The position numbers and the translations under genes were made by a program. From PALSA-968 sp964387075 (GTDB taxonomy: Bacteria; Bacteroidota; Bacteroidia; B-17B0; Aurantibacillaceae), in NCBI GenBank assembly GCA_964387075.1, contig CAYLVB010000005.1:310001-374000 (forward strand): a stretch of 64,000 bases of DNA. Reading direction: 5' to 3'. Position 1 is the first letter of the stretch; each line of letters opens with the position of its first letter. The notes beneath the pieces were generated by a model. It made no database searches, had not been told where the DNA came from, and saw only the letters and a program-made list of their open reading frames with translations. Shown piece after piece: positions 9,504 to 17,984 of this stretch.

Positions 9504-9553
9504 TTAAGTGCAGTTTTAAATGGTTGAATTCTTATAAGATAGGTCGATAATAA

Positions 9554-9584
9554 CAAATATAAGAAAAACTTTGCTTGCTGTCAA
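9554..9584 (-). promoter_or_regulatory. Promoter TTG-N20-TATATTTG for the secreted-protein operon
   Basis: On the minus strand, TTG (9582-9584), 20 bases and TATATTTG (9554-9561) fit the Bacteroidota primary-sigma consensus. The start codon lies 50 bases downstream at 9503. Confidence 0.8.
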
Positions 9585-9679
9585 CCAGGTTGGCACATTT
9601 TTTCAAAAAATACGCCTTTTCGCGGTCTTTAAGGCGCTTGAACGGTAATTTATTAGTGGTGATGGGGATACAGGAGGGG

Positions 9680-11659
9680 CTAAAGGGCCATGTGGGCATA
9701 TTTTGCCGCTTTGGCCGTATCGCCTATCAAGCGAAAAACGTCAGAAATATGCTTACGCAAAGTGCCATTTTGGGGTTCCAGAAGGGCTGCTTTTTCAAAG
9801 TATCTCATACCTTTAAGCGTATCTCCTGCCAACATGTATGAATTTCCCAGGTTGATGTAAAATTTGGTTTGCCGGGGATAAACTTCCAGGGCAAGGCTAT
9901 CAACCTCAACGGCTGCCGGGAATTCCTTCCGCCGGTAGTGCAAATCGCGTAATCTGTTATAAGCGGCCGGATAATCCACACGCCCGTTAACCATCAACCT
10001 ATACGCAACTACTGCCGAATCAAGCAGGTTCCTTTGCTCAAAGCAATACGCGTAATTGAACCGGGCATCCAGATTATCCTGCTTTATGCTCATCACCTGC
10101 TTAAAAAGTGGTTGGCCAAGGTCTGGTCGTTTCAGCACATCTACATAAATAGTACCCAGGTTATTCAACGTCACATAATCACCGGGATAAAGATCCTTGC
10201 CTTCTTCCATCAATTCAACAGCTCTTTGGTAGTATGCCGTGGCTTCACGGATAAGCGCGCTCCTTTCAGCATCGTTGCGGGCAGTTTTTATTCTTTTGGA
10301 AAGGGCATTGCCTGCTATGTAATTCAGGTTACAGGAATTCGGATTTGTCTTAAGATCAGCCCTGAAAAGAGTTAACTCATCTTTCCAATCGCTGTTCCTT
10401 GAAACTGATTTGAGAAAGAAAAGACCTAAAACAAGAATGCCCATGATCTTTATACCCGGTTTCCACTGTTTCCAATCGGGCATTTTGTTTCCTTCTCTTA
10501 CAAAGGCCGCGAAGAAAAGATAACCCAGCGCGATGCAAAAGCCCAATGAAGAAAAATAAATAAAGCGTTCGCCGATAACGCCAACAATAGGCCTTGTTAG
10601 ATTCGTAAAAGGCGAGATGCCCAAAAGGTAAATGAAGATCGCATAGGCCAATATGGGTTTTTTTCGCACACTCAGTACTGCGTAAATACCAATGAAAAGA
10701 TGAAAAAGTATTGACGCCCAGGCAAACAGTGAGGTCCAATCAGCTACGGGAATTGTCTTAAAGCCATAATAACAACTCAAAGGGTGCGGAAAGATCAATA
10801 ATCTTATATAATACCCCAACGCGTAAAATGCGGTTGGGATACGATGCGATAGGTCCTTATCATGGAACAACGGGTTCTCAATGAAAGCATACTGGCGGTT
10901 CTCCCTCTCGGCAGATAAAAGATGTTGTTCAACAAATTCAAAAACAAAATAAAGTCCGGCCAGAAGAAGGGCGAACAAAACTATCTTTTGCTTTTTCTCG
11001 TTTGTAAATAGAAAAAGTGTAGCAGGTATAAGTCCGGCAAATAAAATGGCCGTACGTTTGGAAAGAAGGGCAACCACCAGGAAAATAACCCCATACGCAA
11101 TATGCTTAAAGGCTCCTTCTTTGGCATGCAGCAAGAAAGCGCGAAGTGACAGCATACCGAAAAGAAAAGAAAGTAATTCATCCCTGCACTTCAGGTTATT
11201 CACCACTTCCGAATGCACCGGATGCGCCATAAAAAACACAGTAATAAAAAGAGGAAAGAGCGCATGAAACCCCGCAAAAAGTTGAGTAAGCACCAGCAAA
11301 AGCACGATACCCGTTAAGGCATAAAGCATGATGTTGATGAAATGACTTACATGCGGGTTGCTGCCAAAGAACTGGTACTCGATCGCAAAAGTTGTAAGCA
11401 CCAGCGGGCGATATTCGAAATTCTGCTTTTCAGACTCGAAATAATGACTGGAAAATATCTCCGCTATACCAGCAAAACCCTTTTGCACTCTGGGGTTTGG
11501 GTTCTGAGGCCCTGTTGCCGTAACATAATTATCATCCAGCGCGTAACCATTGCCGATACTGTTGCCATAAAAAAGAAAAGCAATCGCAACAATAACAAGA
11601 AAATAGGTCCGCCTCTGTTTTTTAGGGTCTTGCAGGGAAGCGGCTGGCTTTGATCTCAT
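9680..11659 (-). CDS. Polytopic membrane protein with C-terminal TPRs (GT-C/TMTC-like)
   Basis: The 659-residue protein has a short cytoplasmic tail, about ten to eleven predicted membrane helices (residues about 18-410) and a tetratricopeptide array (about 430-655). The first extracytoplasmic loop contains GYALDDNYV. Paired acidic residues in this loop are the hallmark of GT-C glycosyltransferases, which use lipid-linked sugars. The overall plan resembles TMTC-type O-mannosyltransferases and their bacterial relatives. A protein glycosyltransferase role is therefore plausible but not proved, and the sugar and acceptor are unknown. It lies 37 bases after surA on the same strand and may be the last gene of the envelope-folding cluster. 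The stop at 9680 is followed by no obvious terminator. Confidence 0.75.
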   Translation of the reverse strand: MRSKPAASLQDPKKQRRTYFLVIVAIAFLFYGNSIGNGYALDDNYVTATGPQNPNPRVQKGFAGIAEIFSSHYFESEKQNFEYRPLVLTTFAIEYQFFGSNPHVSHFINIMLYALTGIVLLLVLTQLFAGFHALFPLFITVFFMAHPVHSEVVNNLKCRDELLSFLFGMLSLRAFLLHAKEGAFKHIAYGVIFLVVALLSKRTAILFAGLIPATLFLFTNEKKQKIVLFALLLAGLYFVFEFVEQHLLSAERENRQYAFIENPLFHDKDLSHRIPTAFYALGYYIRLLIFPHPLSCYYGFKTIPVADWTSLFAWASILFHLFIGIYAVLSVRKKPILAYAIFIYLLGISPFTNLTRPIVGVIGERFIYFSSLGFCIALGYLFFAAFVREGNKMPDWKQWKPGIKIMGILVLGLFFLKSVSRNSDWKDELTLFRADLKTNPNSCNLNYIAGNALSKRIKTARNDAERSALIREATAYYQRAVELMEEGKDLYPGDYVTLNNLGTIYVDVLKRPDLGQPLFKQVMSIKQDNLDARFNYAYCFEQRNLLDSAVVAYRLMVNGRVDYPAAYNRLRDLHYRRKEFPAAVEVDSLALEVYPRQTKFYINLGNSYMLAGDTLKGMRYFEKAALLEPQNGTLRKHISDVFRLIGDTAKAAKYAHMAL

Positions 11660-11696
11660 TTCACTAAGCTATTAATAATCCCGTGAAATTATTTTC

Positions 11697-13052
11697 TTAG
11701 GGATTGGAAGGTGTCCAGTTATTCATGAATTTACAGCTCTTGTATTCGGGGCTGATGCGTACGTACACCGACTTCAGTTTTTTGTTGATCCATGCGGTAA
11801 CGAGGCTCTTCTGTTTTTCCATTTGCGCCATGTTCTGCAAACGCTGGTAATCGTCCTTTAAATTGATCTTGTGCGGCTCGGTGCGGCTCTTTAAATAAAT
11901 GATGCGGTACCCTTTTTTAGCGCCGTCCTGCCCGGTCTGTATCACCGGTTTGGTGATATCGCCAACTTTCATTTTATCGAGCATGAACACCAGGTTTTGA
12001 TCGTACTGGCCCAGCTCCTCGATCTCGAAACGCGTGCTGCCGGCCGACATGTTCACCATCGTTCCGCAATTGTTCTTGGTCTCTTTATCGTCGCTGTATT
12101 TTTGGGCGGCTTCGCAGAAGGTTATTTTGCCGCTCTTGATCTCTTCATACACGCTGTCGAGCTCGATCTTTGCACGGATCTCGTCGTCTGTATTTACTTT
12201 GGCTGTAACCAGGATGTGTCTTACATCCACCACCTCGCCGCGGCGCGCGATCAATTGAATAAAGTGATATCCATAAGAGGTAGAAAAGATCTCGGATACT
12301 TCTCCCGGCTTCAGGCGAAACATCACGGCCTCAAACTCGGGCATGAACTGCCCCCGGCCTATGTTATCGTAACGTCCGCCCGACCTGGCAGAGCCCGGAT
12401 CTTCTGTATACAGTGTTGCGATCACGCTCATGCTTTCGCCGTCAAGCACACGTTTGCGGTAGCCTTCCAGCTTTTCGCGCGCGGCCTTTTTGGCTTCTTC
12501 GGATACAACGGGTTTTTTAACAAGTTGCCCGATCTCCACCTCCGTATTCACGTTCGGCAAACTGTCTTCGGGCAGGGAATTGAAATACGCGCGTATCTCG
12601 GCCGGAGATATCTTTACGTCTCCCACAATTTTACTTTGCATTTGCTGGGCAATAAGCAACTCCTTCACGTCTTCGCGCAATTCTTCTTTGTAAGCATCGG
12701 GACTTTTTCCATAGAAATTCTCAAATGCCTCGGGCGATCCCAATTGCTTCAGGAAAATGCTCATGCGACGATCCAGTTCATAATCTACCTGCTCGTCCTT
12801 CACGGTCACGCTATCCTTTTCGGCCTGCGCTAAAAGTAATTTCTGGAACATGAGGTCTTCGTACAAGGCGCAGCGCACCGAATCTGTGATGACGATATTC
12901 TCGGCACGAATGCCCTTCAACTCACGCTCCAGGTCAGAACGCAGCAAAATGTATTTGCCCACCACGCCAATGGTCTTGTCTACGTTCTGTGCCGGTTGGG
13001 CAAGGCCGATAAGCGCGGAAAGAAAAAGAATGATTGAAAAAAGATGCCTCAT
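11697..13052 (-). CDS. surA: SurA-like periplasmic chaperone/peptidyl-prolyl isomerase
   Basis: The 451-residue protein would assist folding of outer-membrane proteins in the periplasm. The signal peptide is at 1-18 (MRHLFSIILFLSALIGLAQ). A helical SurA N-terminal domain (about 25-160, KTIGVVGKYILLRSDLERE) precedes two parvulin domains: about 165-285 (signatures YTEDPGSARSGG and YGYHFIQLI) and about 285-400 (VRHILV, FCEAAQKYSDD). The first parvulin carries the usual glycine-rich and histidine signatures, while the second lacks the terminal GYHF-type motif. It is preceded two bases upstream by a one-domain parvulin gene whose body is closely similar to the first parvulin domain here. Family assignment is secure. 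Confidence 0.92.
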   Translation of the reverse strand: MRHLFSIILFLSALIGLAQPAQNVDKTIGVVGKYILLRSDLERELKGIRAENIVITDSVRCALYEDLMFQKLLLAQAEKDSVTVKDEQVDYELDRRMSIFLKQLGSPEAFENFYGKSPDAYKEELREDVKELLIAQQMQSKIVGDVKISPAEIRAYFNSLPEDSLPNVNTEVEIGQLVKKPVVSEEAKKAAREKLEGYRKRVLDGESMSVIATLYTEDPGSARSGGRYDNIGRGQFMPEFEAVMFRLKPGEVSEIFSTSYGYHFIQLIARRGEVVDVRHILVTAKVNTDDEIRAKIELDSVYEEIKSGKITFCEAAQKYSDDKETKNNCGTMVNMSAGSTRFEIEELGQYDQNLVFMLDKMKVGDITKPVIQTGQDGAKKGYRIIYLKSRTEPHKINLKDDYQRLQNMAQMEKQKSLVTAWINKKLKSVYVRISPEYKSCKFMNNWTPSNP

Positions 13053-13053
13053 T

Positions 13054-13443
13054 TTATTTAGAATTTGTTTTAACCAAAATATGTCTTACATCCATCTGGT
13101 CATCGTGTTTCGCTACCAGTTGTACGAAATGGAAACCATGGCTCGTTTTAAATACTTCCGACAAGCCGCCGGGTGTTAAGGCCCATGCCGCCGCTTCAAA
13201 CTCGGGAACGAACATGCCTTTTGCAATATTATCATACCTGCCGCCCGTTCTTGCCGAGCCCGGGTCTTCTGTATAAAGCGTGGCCAATACCGCCATGCTC
13301 TCTCCGTTCAAAACACGCTGGCGGTAAGCCTCACATCGTTTAAAAGCTGACTTCTCGTCGTCGGTCATAAGCAAAGTATCCAACTTTTGGGCGTTGGTAA
13401 GACTTACCGATAATAAGAGCGCTATGCTAAAAAACCATTTCAT
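13054..13443 (-). CDS. Minimal secreted one-domain parvulin, partial duplicate of SurA
   Basis: The protein is only 129 residues: a signal peptide (1-18, ending TNAQ) followed directly by one parvulin domain. It contains VLATLYTEDPGSARTGG, then GMFVPEFEAAAW and HGFHFVQLVAKH, and ends at MDVRHILV. These segments line up almost residue for residue with about residues 187-285 of the SurA-like protein encoded just downstream. It lacks the chaperone N-domain and the C-terminal helix of SurA. A four-base ATGA overlap with the upstream lipoprotein gene and a one-base gap to surA show a tightly coupled operon. It is probably a periplasmic isomerase; a truncated relic is less likely because the frame, signal peptide and motifs are intact. 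Confidence 0.85.
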   Translation of the reverse strand: MKWFFSIALLLSVSLTNAQKLDTLLMTDDEKSAFKRCEAYRQRVLNGESMAVLATLYTEDPGSARTGGRYDNIAKGMFVPEFEAAAWALTPGGLSEVFKTSHGFHFVQLVAKHDDQMDVRHILVKTNSK

Positions 13444-14294
13444 TTATATACTTCAAAATTACCATTTTCTTTGGCCTGGCTATACACCGATCGCTTCATT
13501 TCTTCAATAAGCTGCAGCTTGCGCTTGTTAATAATTACCTGCCTGATATTATCCTTCTCAAAGCTTAACGGCGAGGGCATGTTCTTTATTTTAAAATCGC
13601 GTATAAAAAGCAGGTAATTGAACAGGCTGTCGCTCATCTCAATACGCCGCGAGGTCTTTAACAAAAGTTCCGGGTTGTAATCCCGCAGCGGGATCTCGCG
13701 CATCACGTCCTCCAGCAAAAGCCAGGTATTATCATCCAAAAAGAAGTTATCCGCAAACTGTATGCAGTACTTCTTCAAATTGTCCTTATCCTTCGGGTCG
13801 CTGCTCACATACCATTTCTTCACCTTCTCGGGCGTAGGCGACTTCACCCCAAACTTCACATACGTAACTTTTACAATATTATCCTTCAGCATGAAATTCT
13901 GGGTGTGCGTATTGTAGTATTCCTCGATCTCCTTCTGACCGACCGACGTATCCAGTTTCTGCCTTACAAGTTCCGTTTGGTAACGATAAACCAATAGATT
14001 CTTCCGGTACGCGTCAATTTCCTTCTCAATGTCCTTTTCCTCCGGGCCCAGGTTGCTTTCGGCCTGGTGGCGCATCAATTCGCTCTGTATCCATTGTTCC
14101 ACGTACGCGTCAACAAAAATAGCGCTGTCTCTCGGGTTCAATTGTTTCGGGATGCTGGTAGAAAAATCGCTGAGGTAAAGTTTTTTATCATACACGCGCG
14201 CTACAGGCTTCTCTCCTGCCCTGCCGGTGTTCTCTTCCGGTGCACTACAGGCGCCCAGCAACAGAACGAACACTATGATAAAAACTTTATTCAT
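13440..14294 (-). CDS. SurA N-domain-like lipoprotein without a parvulin domain
   Basis: The 284-residue protein has a lipoprotein signal with lipobox LLGAC (Cys16) and is predicted to sit in the periplasm on a membrane anchor. After a short disordered linker the sequence (KPVARVYDKKLYLSDFSTS, then long charged helices) resembles the helical chaperone module of SurA/PpiD proteins, but none of the parvulin signatures is visible. It is coupled to the one-domain parvulin gene by a four-base overlap, so the two could act as separate chaperone and isomerase halves. It follows a terminator downstream of the PpiD-like gene, so it either has a promoter in that gap or depends on read-through. The family occurs beside parvulins in Bacteroidota; a specific function is not established here. 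Confidence 0.75.
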   Translation of the reverse strand: MNKVFIIVFVLLLGACSAPEENTGRAGEKPVARVYDKKLYLSDFSTSIPKQLNPRDSAIFVDAYVEQWIQSELMRHQAESNLGPEEKDIEKEIDAYRKNLLVYRYQTELVRQKLDTSVGQKEIEEYYNTHTQNFMLKDNIVKVTYVKFGVKSPTPEKVKKWYVSSDPKDKDNLKKYCIQFADNFFLDDNTWLLLEDVMREIPLRDYNPELLLKTSRRIEMSDSLFNYLLFIRDFKIKNMPSPLSFEKDNIRQVIINKRKLQLIEEMKRSVYSQAKENGNFEVYK

Positions 14295-14300
14295 TTCCTT

Positions 14301-14338
14301 AAAAAGAAAAGTTCTGCCTTGTATGACAGAACTTTTCT
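14301..14338 (-). terminator. Intrinsic terminator after the PpiD-like gene
   Basis: A perfect 12 bp inverted repeat, 14305-14316 (AGAAAAGTTCTG) with 14327-14338, has a 10-base loop. On the minus strand it is followed by a T run. It begins 18 bases after the stop of the PpiD-like gene at 14357. Confidence 0.88.
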
Positions 14339-14356
14339 ATGGATCTATTTCAAAAT

Positions 14357-16465
14357 TTATTTAATGGTAGCTAATACGTCTTCCTTCACCTCTATCTTAT
14401 GGTTGTTGCGCAGGTTGCCGATCCAATCCTTCTCGAGGTAGTTTTGGTAATCTGCGGTAACCAATCCACGGCACTCGGCCAGTTTCTTGGGCGATTTTGG
14501 CATCACCTTGTTCACGTTCAGCACCAGTACTTTTCCGTCCTGGTCCACGTTCGGGCTGATCCCTTCTTTCCAATTGGCGTCAACCGCTTTGTTCTCGCCT
14601 TTCAGGTAAGTAACAGTTTCGGCGGTAACATCCAGCTGCGATTTCTTGTTCAGTTTCTCCAGGATCTCTTTCTCGCCTTTTTTCTTCTCCAGCATTTTAC
14701 GCACTTCTTTGGCGATATCGGCATTGGCGCATTTGTAAGTGGTTACATCGGCGCGCTCATCCCACAGGTAGTTGTTCTTGTTCTTTTCGTAGAAGGCCTG
14801 CAGTCCGGCGCTGTCCTTCACGGCTTTGCTCCATACTTTGCGATCGGTAAGATCGAAGAGAAGGATCCCGTCGCGGTATTCCTGCATCAGGTTGCGGTAA
14901 TCCACATATTTTTTCTCGAGTTGCGTTTCTTCGTAAGCGATCAGTGATTCTTCCACGAAAGCCTTGTACTGGGCATTTACCGCCACGGGCGCGTCGACCT
15001 TAGAGCGGCGTGTCTGATGACTCTCGAGGTATTTGGCAAAGTCCTGCTGGGTGTATTTTTTATCGGCCAGCGTGAACATCTCTTTATTGAGTTTAGCGGC
15101 GGCAGCGGCCTTCCAGCTTCCTTTGAAATAATTAGAGTCGATCAGTGCGTAGAACTCCTCTTTTGTTTTAGGAACTTCCTTGAACCCGTTCTCTTTTTTC
15201 ACTTTGGCGATGAAAGAATTCTTGCTCAGGTAAGAACGCGAATCGCGTGATACTTTGTTCTTCAGTTCGGTCTTCACGCTTTCAAAAGAAGGGATATCGC
15301 GCTTATCGATGCGTTTTACGATGTGCCAGCCGTATTTGGTCTGGAAAGGCTCGGAGAAGTCGCCATTGTTCTTTAACGCGAAAGCTTTTTTAGCATACTC
15401 TTCCACGGGGAACTTACGCTCGTAGAACCAGCTCAGTTCGCCATTGCTTTGCGAGGTTTGTTTGTCCTCCGAATAATTTTTAGCAAGATCGCCGAATTTC
15501 TCCCCGGCTTTCAGTTTCTGGTAGATCTCATCAATTTTCTGTTTCACTTTCAGAGAGTCCTCCTTCTTCATTTCTTTGGTGAGGCGCAACATGATGTGAG
15601 CGGTGAGGATCTCGCCCGAGTTGGGGCGCCTGTTGTTCACTTTCACAATGTGATAGCCAAAACGCGAGCGAACGATCTTGCTTACCTCGCCCACCTTGGT
15701 GTTATAGGCCGCGTCCTCGAAAGGATAGACCATATCGAGCGAGCTAAAGTAACCCAGCGATCCACCGTCCTTGGCAGATCCATCCTCGCTGGAGGCTTTG
15801 GCCACCTCGGCGAAAAGGTCTTTTTTCTTATCGATGCCCTTGCCCGCGGCAAGATCCTTTAAAGTGCTGATGTAACGGTTAACCTCCTGGCTATCCTGCG
15901 CGCTGATGACGGCTTTATCGAAATGATTTTTCTTTACGTTGGCTTCGTACTCGGCCAGCTGCGCTTTGCTCACAGGCTTACCCGTTACAATGTTGCGCAG
16001 CATGTTTATGCGTTGCCAGGCCTCAATGGTATCTTTGGGTAAAGCGTCCTCGCCGCATTTGATGAGGATGTGGCTTGCGTTGATCTCGGTCTTGCCGCGC
16101 TCGTAAGCTTCCTTCACTAAATTCTCGGTCACCTCTTTATCGGTGAGGTAAGGGGCCGACAATTGTTTTTTGTAGCCGCCCAGTTCCTGTTTAAAGGCTT
16201 GTGCTGTATCGAGGCCCATTTGCTCGGCCTCTTTCACTTTCAGTTTAAAGTTTATGAACAGATCAAGGTATTCGCGCACGCTTTTTTTCTCGGCGCTCAT
16301 ATCCTTACCGTTGTTCTTTTTGTAAACCGCTTCAAATTCCGATTTCGTGATAGGCTTCCCGTCAATAACGATGAGCACGGGGTCCTGCGCGGGGGCAGCG
16401 GAGGTTTGGGCGGCCAGGGCCGTTGTAAGCAGTGCGGCACCTAAAGCAATTGCATATTTGTTCAT
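14357..16465 (-). CDS. PpiD/PrsA-like peptidyl-prolyl isomerase with two parvulin domains
   Basis: The 702-residue exported protein has a signal peptide (1-19, ending LAAQ). Its helical N-terminal chaperone part (about 28-110) includes ITKSEFEAVYKKNNG. The first parvulin domain (about 125-280) has INASHILIKCGED, KDGGSLGYF and FGYHIVKVNNRRP. The second (about 285-390) has TAHIMLRL, FGDLAKNYSED and YGWHIVKRIDKR. A long C-terminal helical region (about 395-700) with extra SurA-like segments follows. The role is folding of secreted and outer-membrane proteins, probably including the many T9SS cargo proteins encoded here. It is transcribed from the divergent region shared with rpe. Assignment to the parvulin class is secure; the exact orthology (PpiD or SurA type) is not. 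Confidence 0.9.
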   Translation of the reverse strand: MNKYAIALGAALLTTALAAQTSAAPAQDPVLIVIDGKPITKSEFEAVYKKNNGKDMSAEKKSVREYLDLFINFKLKVKEAEQMGLDTAQAFKQELGGYKKQLSAPYLTDKEVTENLVKEAYERGKTEINASHILIKCGEDALPKDTIEAWQRINMLRNIVTGKPVSKAQLAEYEANVKKNHFDKAVISAQDSQEVNRYISTLKDLAAGKGIDKKKDLFAEVAKASSEDGSAKDGGSLGYFSSLDMVYPFEDAAYNTKVGEVSKIVRSRFGYHIVKVNNRRPNSGEILTAHIMLRLTKEMKKEDSLKVKQKIDEIYQKLKAGEKFGDLAKNYSEDKQTSQSNGELSWFYERKFPVEEYAKKAFALKNNGDFSEPFQTKYGWHIVKRIDKRDIPSFESVKTELKNKVSRDSRSYLSKNSFIAKVKKENGFKEVPKTKEEFYALIDSNYFKGSWKAAAAAKLNKEMFTLADKKYTQQDFAKYLESHQTRRSKVDAPVAVNAQYKAFVEESLIAYEETQLEKKYVDYRNLMQEYRDGILLFDLTDRKVWSKAVKDSAGLQAFYEKNKNNYLWDERADVTTYKCANADIAKEVRKMLEKKKGEKEILEKLNKKSQLDVTAETVTYLKGENKAVDANWKEGISPNVDQDGKVLVLNVNKVMPKSPKKLAECRGLVTADYQNYLEKDWIGNLRNNHKIEVKEDVLATIK

Positions 16466-16486
16466 AGAGCTATTTTTTTAGAGGGT

Positions 16487-16494
16487 CAAATTTA
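16487..16494 (-). promoter_or_regulatory. -7 element TAAATTTG for the PpiD-like gene
   Basis: On the minus strand TAAATTTG (TAnnTTTG consensus) lies 21 bases before the start codon at 16465. A clear -33 TTG is not seen at the ideal distance. Confidence 0.55.
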
Positions 16495-16584
16495 ATAAAA
16501 CTTATCTATTTTACGGATGCTAAAAAAACTTAAAAAAATTATCATAAAAAGCTCATTTTCAGCCATCAATTTGCCTGAAAAACC

Positions 16585-16592
16585 TATCTTTG
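16585..16592 (+). promoter_or_regulatory. -7 element TATCTTTG six bases before the rpe start
   Basis: TATCTTTG matches TAnnTTTG and ends six bases before the ATG at 16599. Transcription should begin at or within a base or two of the start codon, giving an almost leaderless mRNA. It also argues against the TTG at 16590 as a start, because that codon lies inside the promoter element. Confidence 0.6.
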
Positions 16593-16598
16593 CCTTCC

Positions 16599-17249
16599 AT
16601 GAGTCACATTATAGCCCCTTCCATCCTTTCGGCCGATTTTGGCAACCTGCAGCGCGATGTTGAAATGATCAATGCCAGCAAGGCGCAGTGGTTTCATGTG
16701 GATATCATGGACGGCGTTTTTGTGCCCAATATTTCTTTTGGTTTTCCGGTGCTGAAGGCTATACAGAAGCACGCCAAAAAACCTTTGGATGTGCATTTGA
16801 TGATCGTGGAGCCCGACAAATACATCAACGATTTTAAGAACGCCGGCGCGAGCACACTAACGGTGCACCTGGAAGCCTGCACGCACCTGCACCGTACTTT
16901 ACAGGCCATTAAAGCGGCGGGCATGAAGGCCGGTGTGGCCCTGAACCCGCATACTTCGGTTGAACTGCTGGCCGATGTATTAATGGACACCGACCTGGTG
17001 TGCATGATGAGCGTGAACCCCGGCTTTGGGGGACAAAAATTCATCGAGAACACGTATAGAAAAGTGGCGCGACTGAAAGAAATGATCGTGGCCCACGCGG
17101 CCACTACGCTTATTGAGATAGATGGCGGTGTTGATATGAACAACTATACCAAGCTGCTGCAAAGTGGTGCTGATGTGTTGGTGGCGGGCAATACCGTTTT
17201 CTCATCAAGCAACCCTACGCAAACCATTGAAACTTTAGTTAAGGGCTAA
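16599..17249 (+). CDS. rpe: Ribulose-phosphate 3-epimerase
   Basis: This cytoplasmic enzyme of the pentose phosphate pathway interconverts ribulose 5-phosphate and xylulose 5-phosphate. The TIM-barrel family signatures are all present: IAPSILSADFGNL at the N-terminus, WFHVDIMDGVFVPN with the metal-binding His and Asp, LDVHLMI, MSVNPGFGGQKFI, and IDGGV with the second catalytic Asp. At 216 residues from the ATG it has the typical length. The ATG at 16599 (MSHIIAPS) is preferred over the in-frame TTG nine bases upstream, which sits in the promoter. It is divergent from the PpiD-like gene. Secure assignment. Confidence 0.96.
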   Translation: MSHIIAPSILSADFGNLQRDVEMINASKAQWFHVDIMDGVFVPNISFGFPVLKAIQKHAKKPLDVHLMIVEPDKYINDFKNAGASTLTVHLEACTHLHRTLQAIKAAGMKAGVALNPHTSVELLADVLMDTDLVCMMSVNPGFGGQKFIENTYRKVARLKEMIVAHAATTLIEIDGGVDMNNYTKLLQSGADVLVAGNTVFSSSNPTQTIETLVKG

Positions 17250-17316
17250 TAAGATCGGTGATACCGGTTTATGTTTGAAGACTCTGTTGGAAATATCGGG
17301 AAAAAATCGTAAATTT

Positions 17317-17838
17317 ATGAATGAAAAGTCAGTAAAAAGAGAAGTCTCCGTTGAAATAGATAAACTTACCAATTCAATTGAAAATTTATTTACCGGCGAG
17401 ATCTTTGAAACTGAATTTCAGAAAGTAAAGAAAAAAGAAATAAAGAAGACTGACTGGCTTTTTGACTGGCATGCTGAATTGAAAACAAAGGGAAATAAAG
17501 TTTACAAAATGACCACCGTTGAAAATAAAAATATTATACAGGGGTTGATCTCATTAAGGACTGACGATAAATTTGTGTCTGTCGAGCTTGTGGAAAATGC
17601 CGGGTTTAACCGTGGAAAGGAAAAAGTATATTTAGGTGTTGGAGGGAATATGTTTGCATATGCCTGCAAAGTATCACAAGAATTAGGTTATAACGGTTAT
17701 GTAGGTTTCATTGCCAAGACAGCTTTGATCCCTTATTATGCCAAAACCTTAGGCGCCGAAATTGCAATTGGCCAAAGAATGTTTATTGGCGAAGAGGCTT
17801 CTGAAAAATTAATCGATCAATATTTTAAAATAAAGTAG
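17317..17838 (+). CDS. GNAT-like protein of unknown function
   Basis: The 173-residue protein (ATG at 17317, MNEKSVKREV) is predicted cytoplasmic. The C-terminal half has a GNAT-like pattern: strands ending in a Gly-rich turn (YLGVGGNMFAYACKVS), a helix, then GYVGFIAKTALIPYYAKTLG, as in acyl-CoA-binding acetyltransferases. The strict R/Q-x-x-G-x-G/A motif is only partly met. An in-frame TTG at 17275 would lengthen it by 14 residues but has no support. Two bases after its stop comes a 47-residue basic protein gene, then an overlapping secreted-protein gene. The pairing with a tiny charged protein recalls toxin-antitoxin loci, but this is inference. The DNA is more AT-rich than rpe. Confidence 0.6.
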   Translation: MNEKSVKREVSVEIDKLTNSIENLFTGEIFETEFQKVKKKEIKKTDWLFDWHAELKTKGNKVYKMTTVENKNIIQGLISLRTDDKFVSVELVENAGFNRGKEKVYLGVGGNMFAYACKVSQELGYNGYVGFIAKTALIPYYAKTLGAEIAIGQRMFIGEEASEKLIDQYFKIK

Positions 17839-17840
17839 AA

Positions 17841-17984
17841 ATGAAACTGCATCGCGAAGCAAAAGACAAGGACCTTTATGTTTCCAAGAGGAAAATGACC
17901 GAAAAAGAAAGAAAGGAACTTGCTGCATTTATTGAGGAGGAGCGAAGGAAAAAGAAGGCTAAAAAACATCGTAAAGCCGCATGA
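17841..17984 (+). CDS. 47-residue highly basic small protein
   Basis: The frame runs from ATG at 17841, two bases after the GNAT-like gene, to TGA at 17982-17984, which overlaps the next start in an ATGA junction. The product starts MKLHREAKDKDLYVSKRKM, has an amphipathic helix (TEKERKELAAFIEEERRKKK) and a Lys-rich tail. Its position between two coupled genes on the same strand argues that it is real. It may bind nucleic acid or the neighbouring GNAT-like protein; the function is unknown. Confidence 0.6.
   Translation: MKLHREAKDKDLYVSKRKMTEKERKELAAFIEEERRKKKAKKHRKAA

Noticed and set aside
11997..12833. 278-residue plus-strand frame antisense to surA
   Set aside because: It mirrors the coding strand of a clearly conserved SurA gene and has no recognisable domain or start context.
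17275..17316. TTG start extending the GNAT-like protein by 14 residues
   Set aside because: No promoter or conserved sequence supports it, and an ATG with a promoter-like AT-rich stretch follows at 17317.
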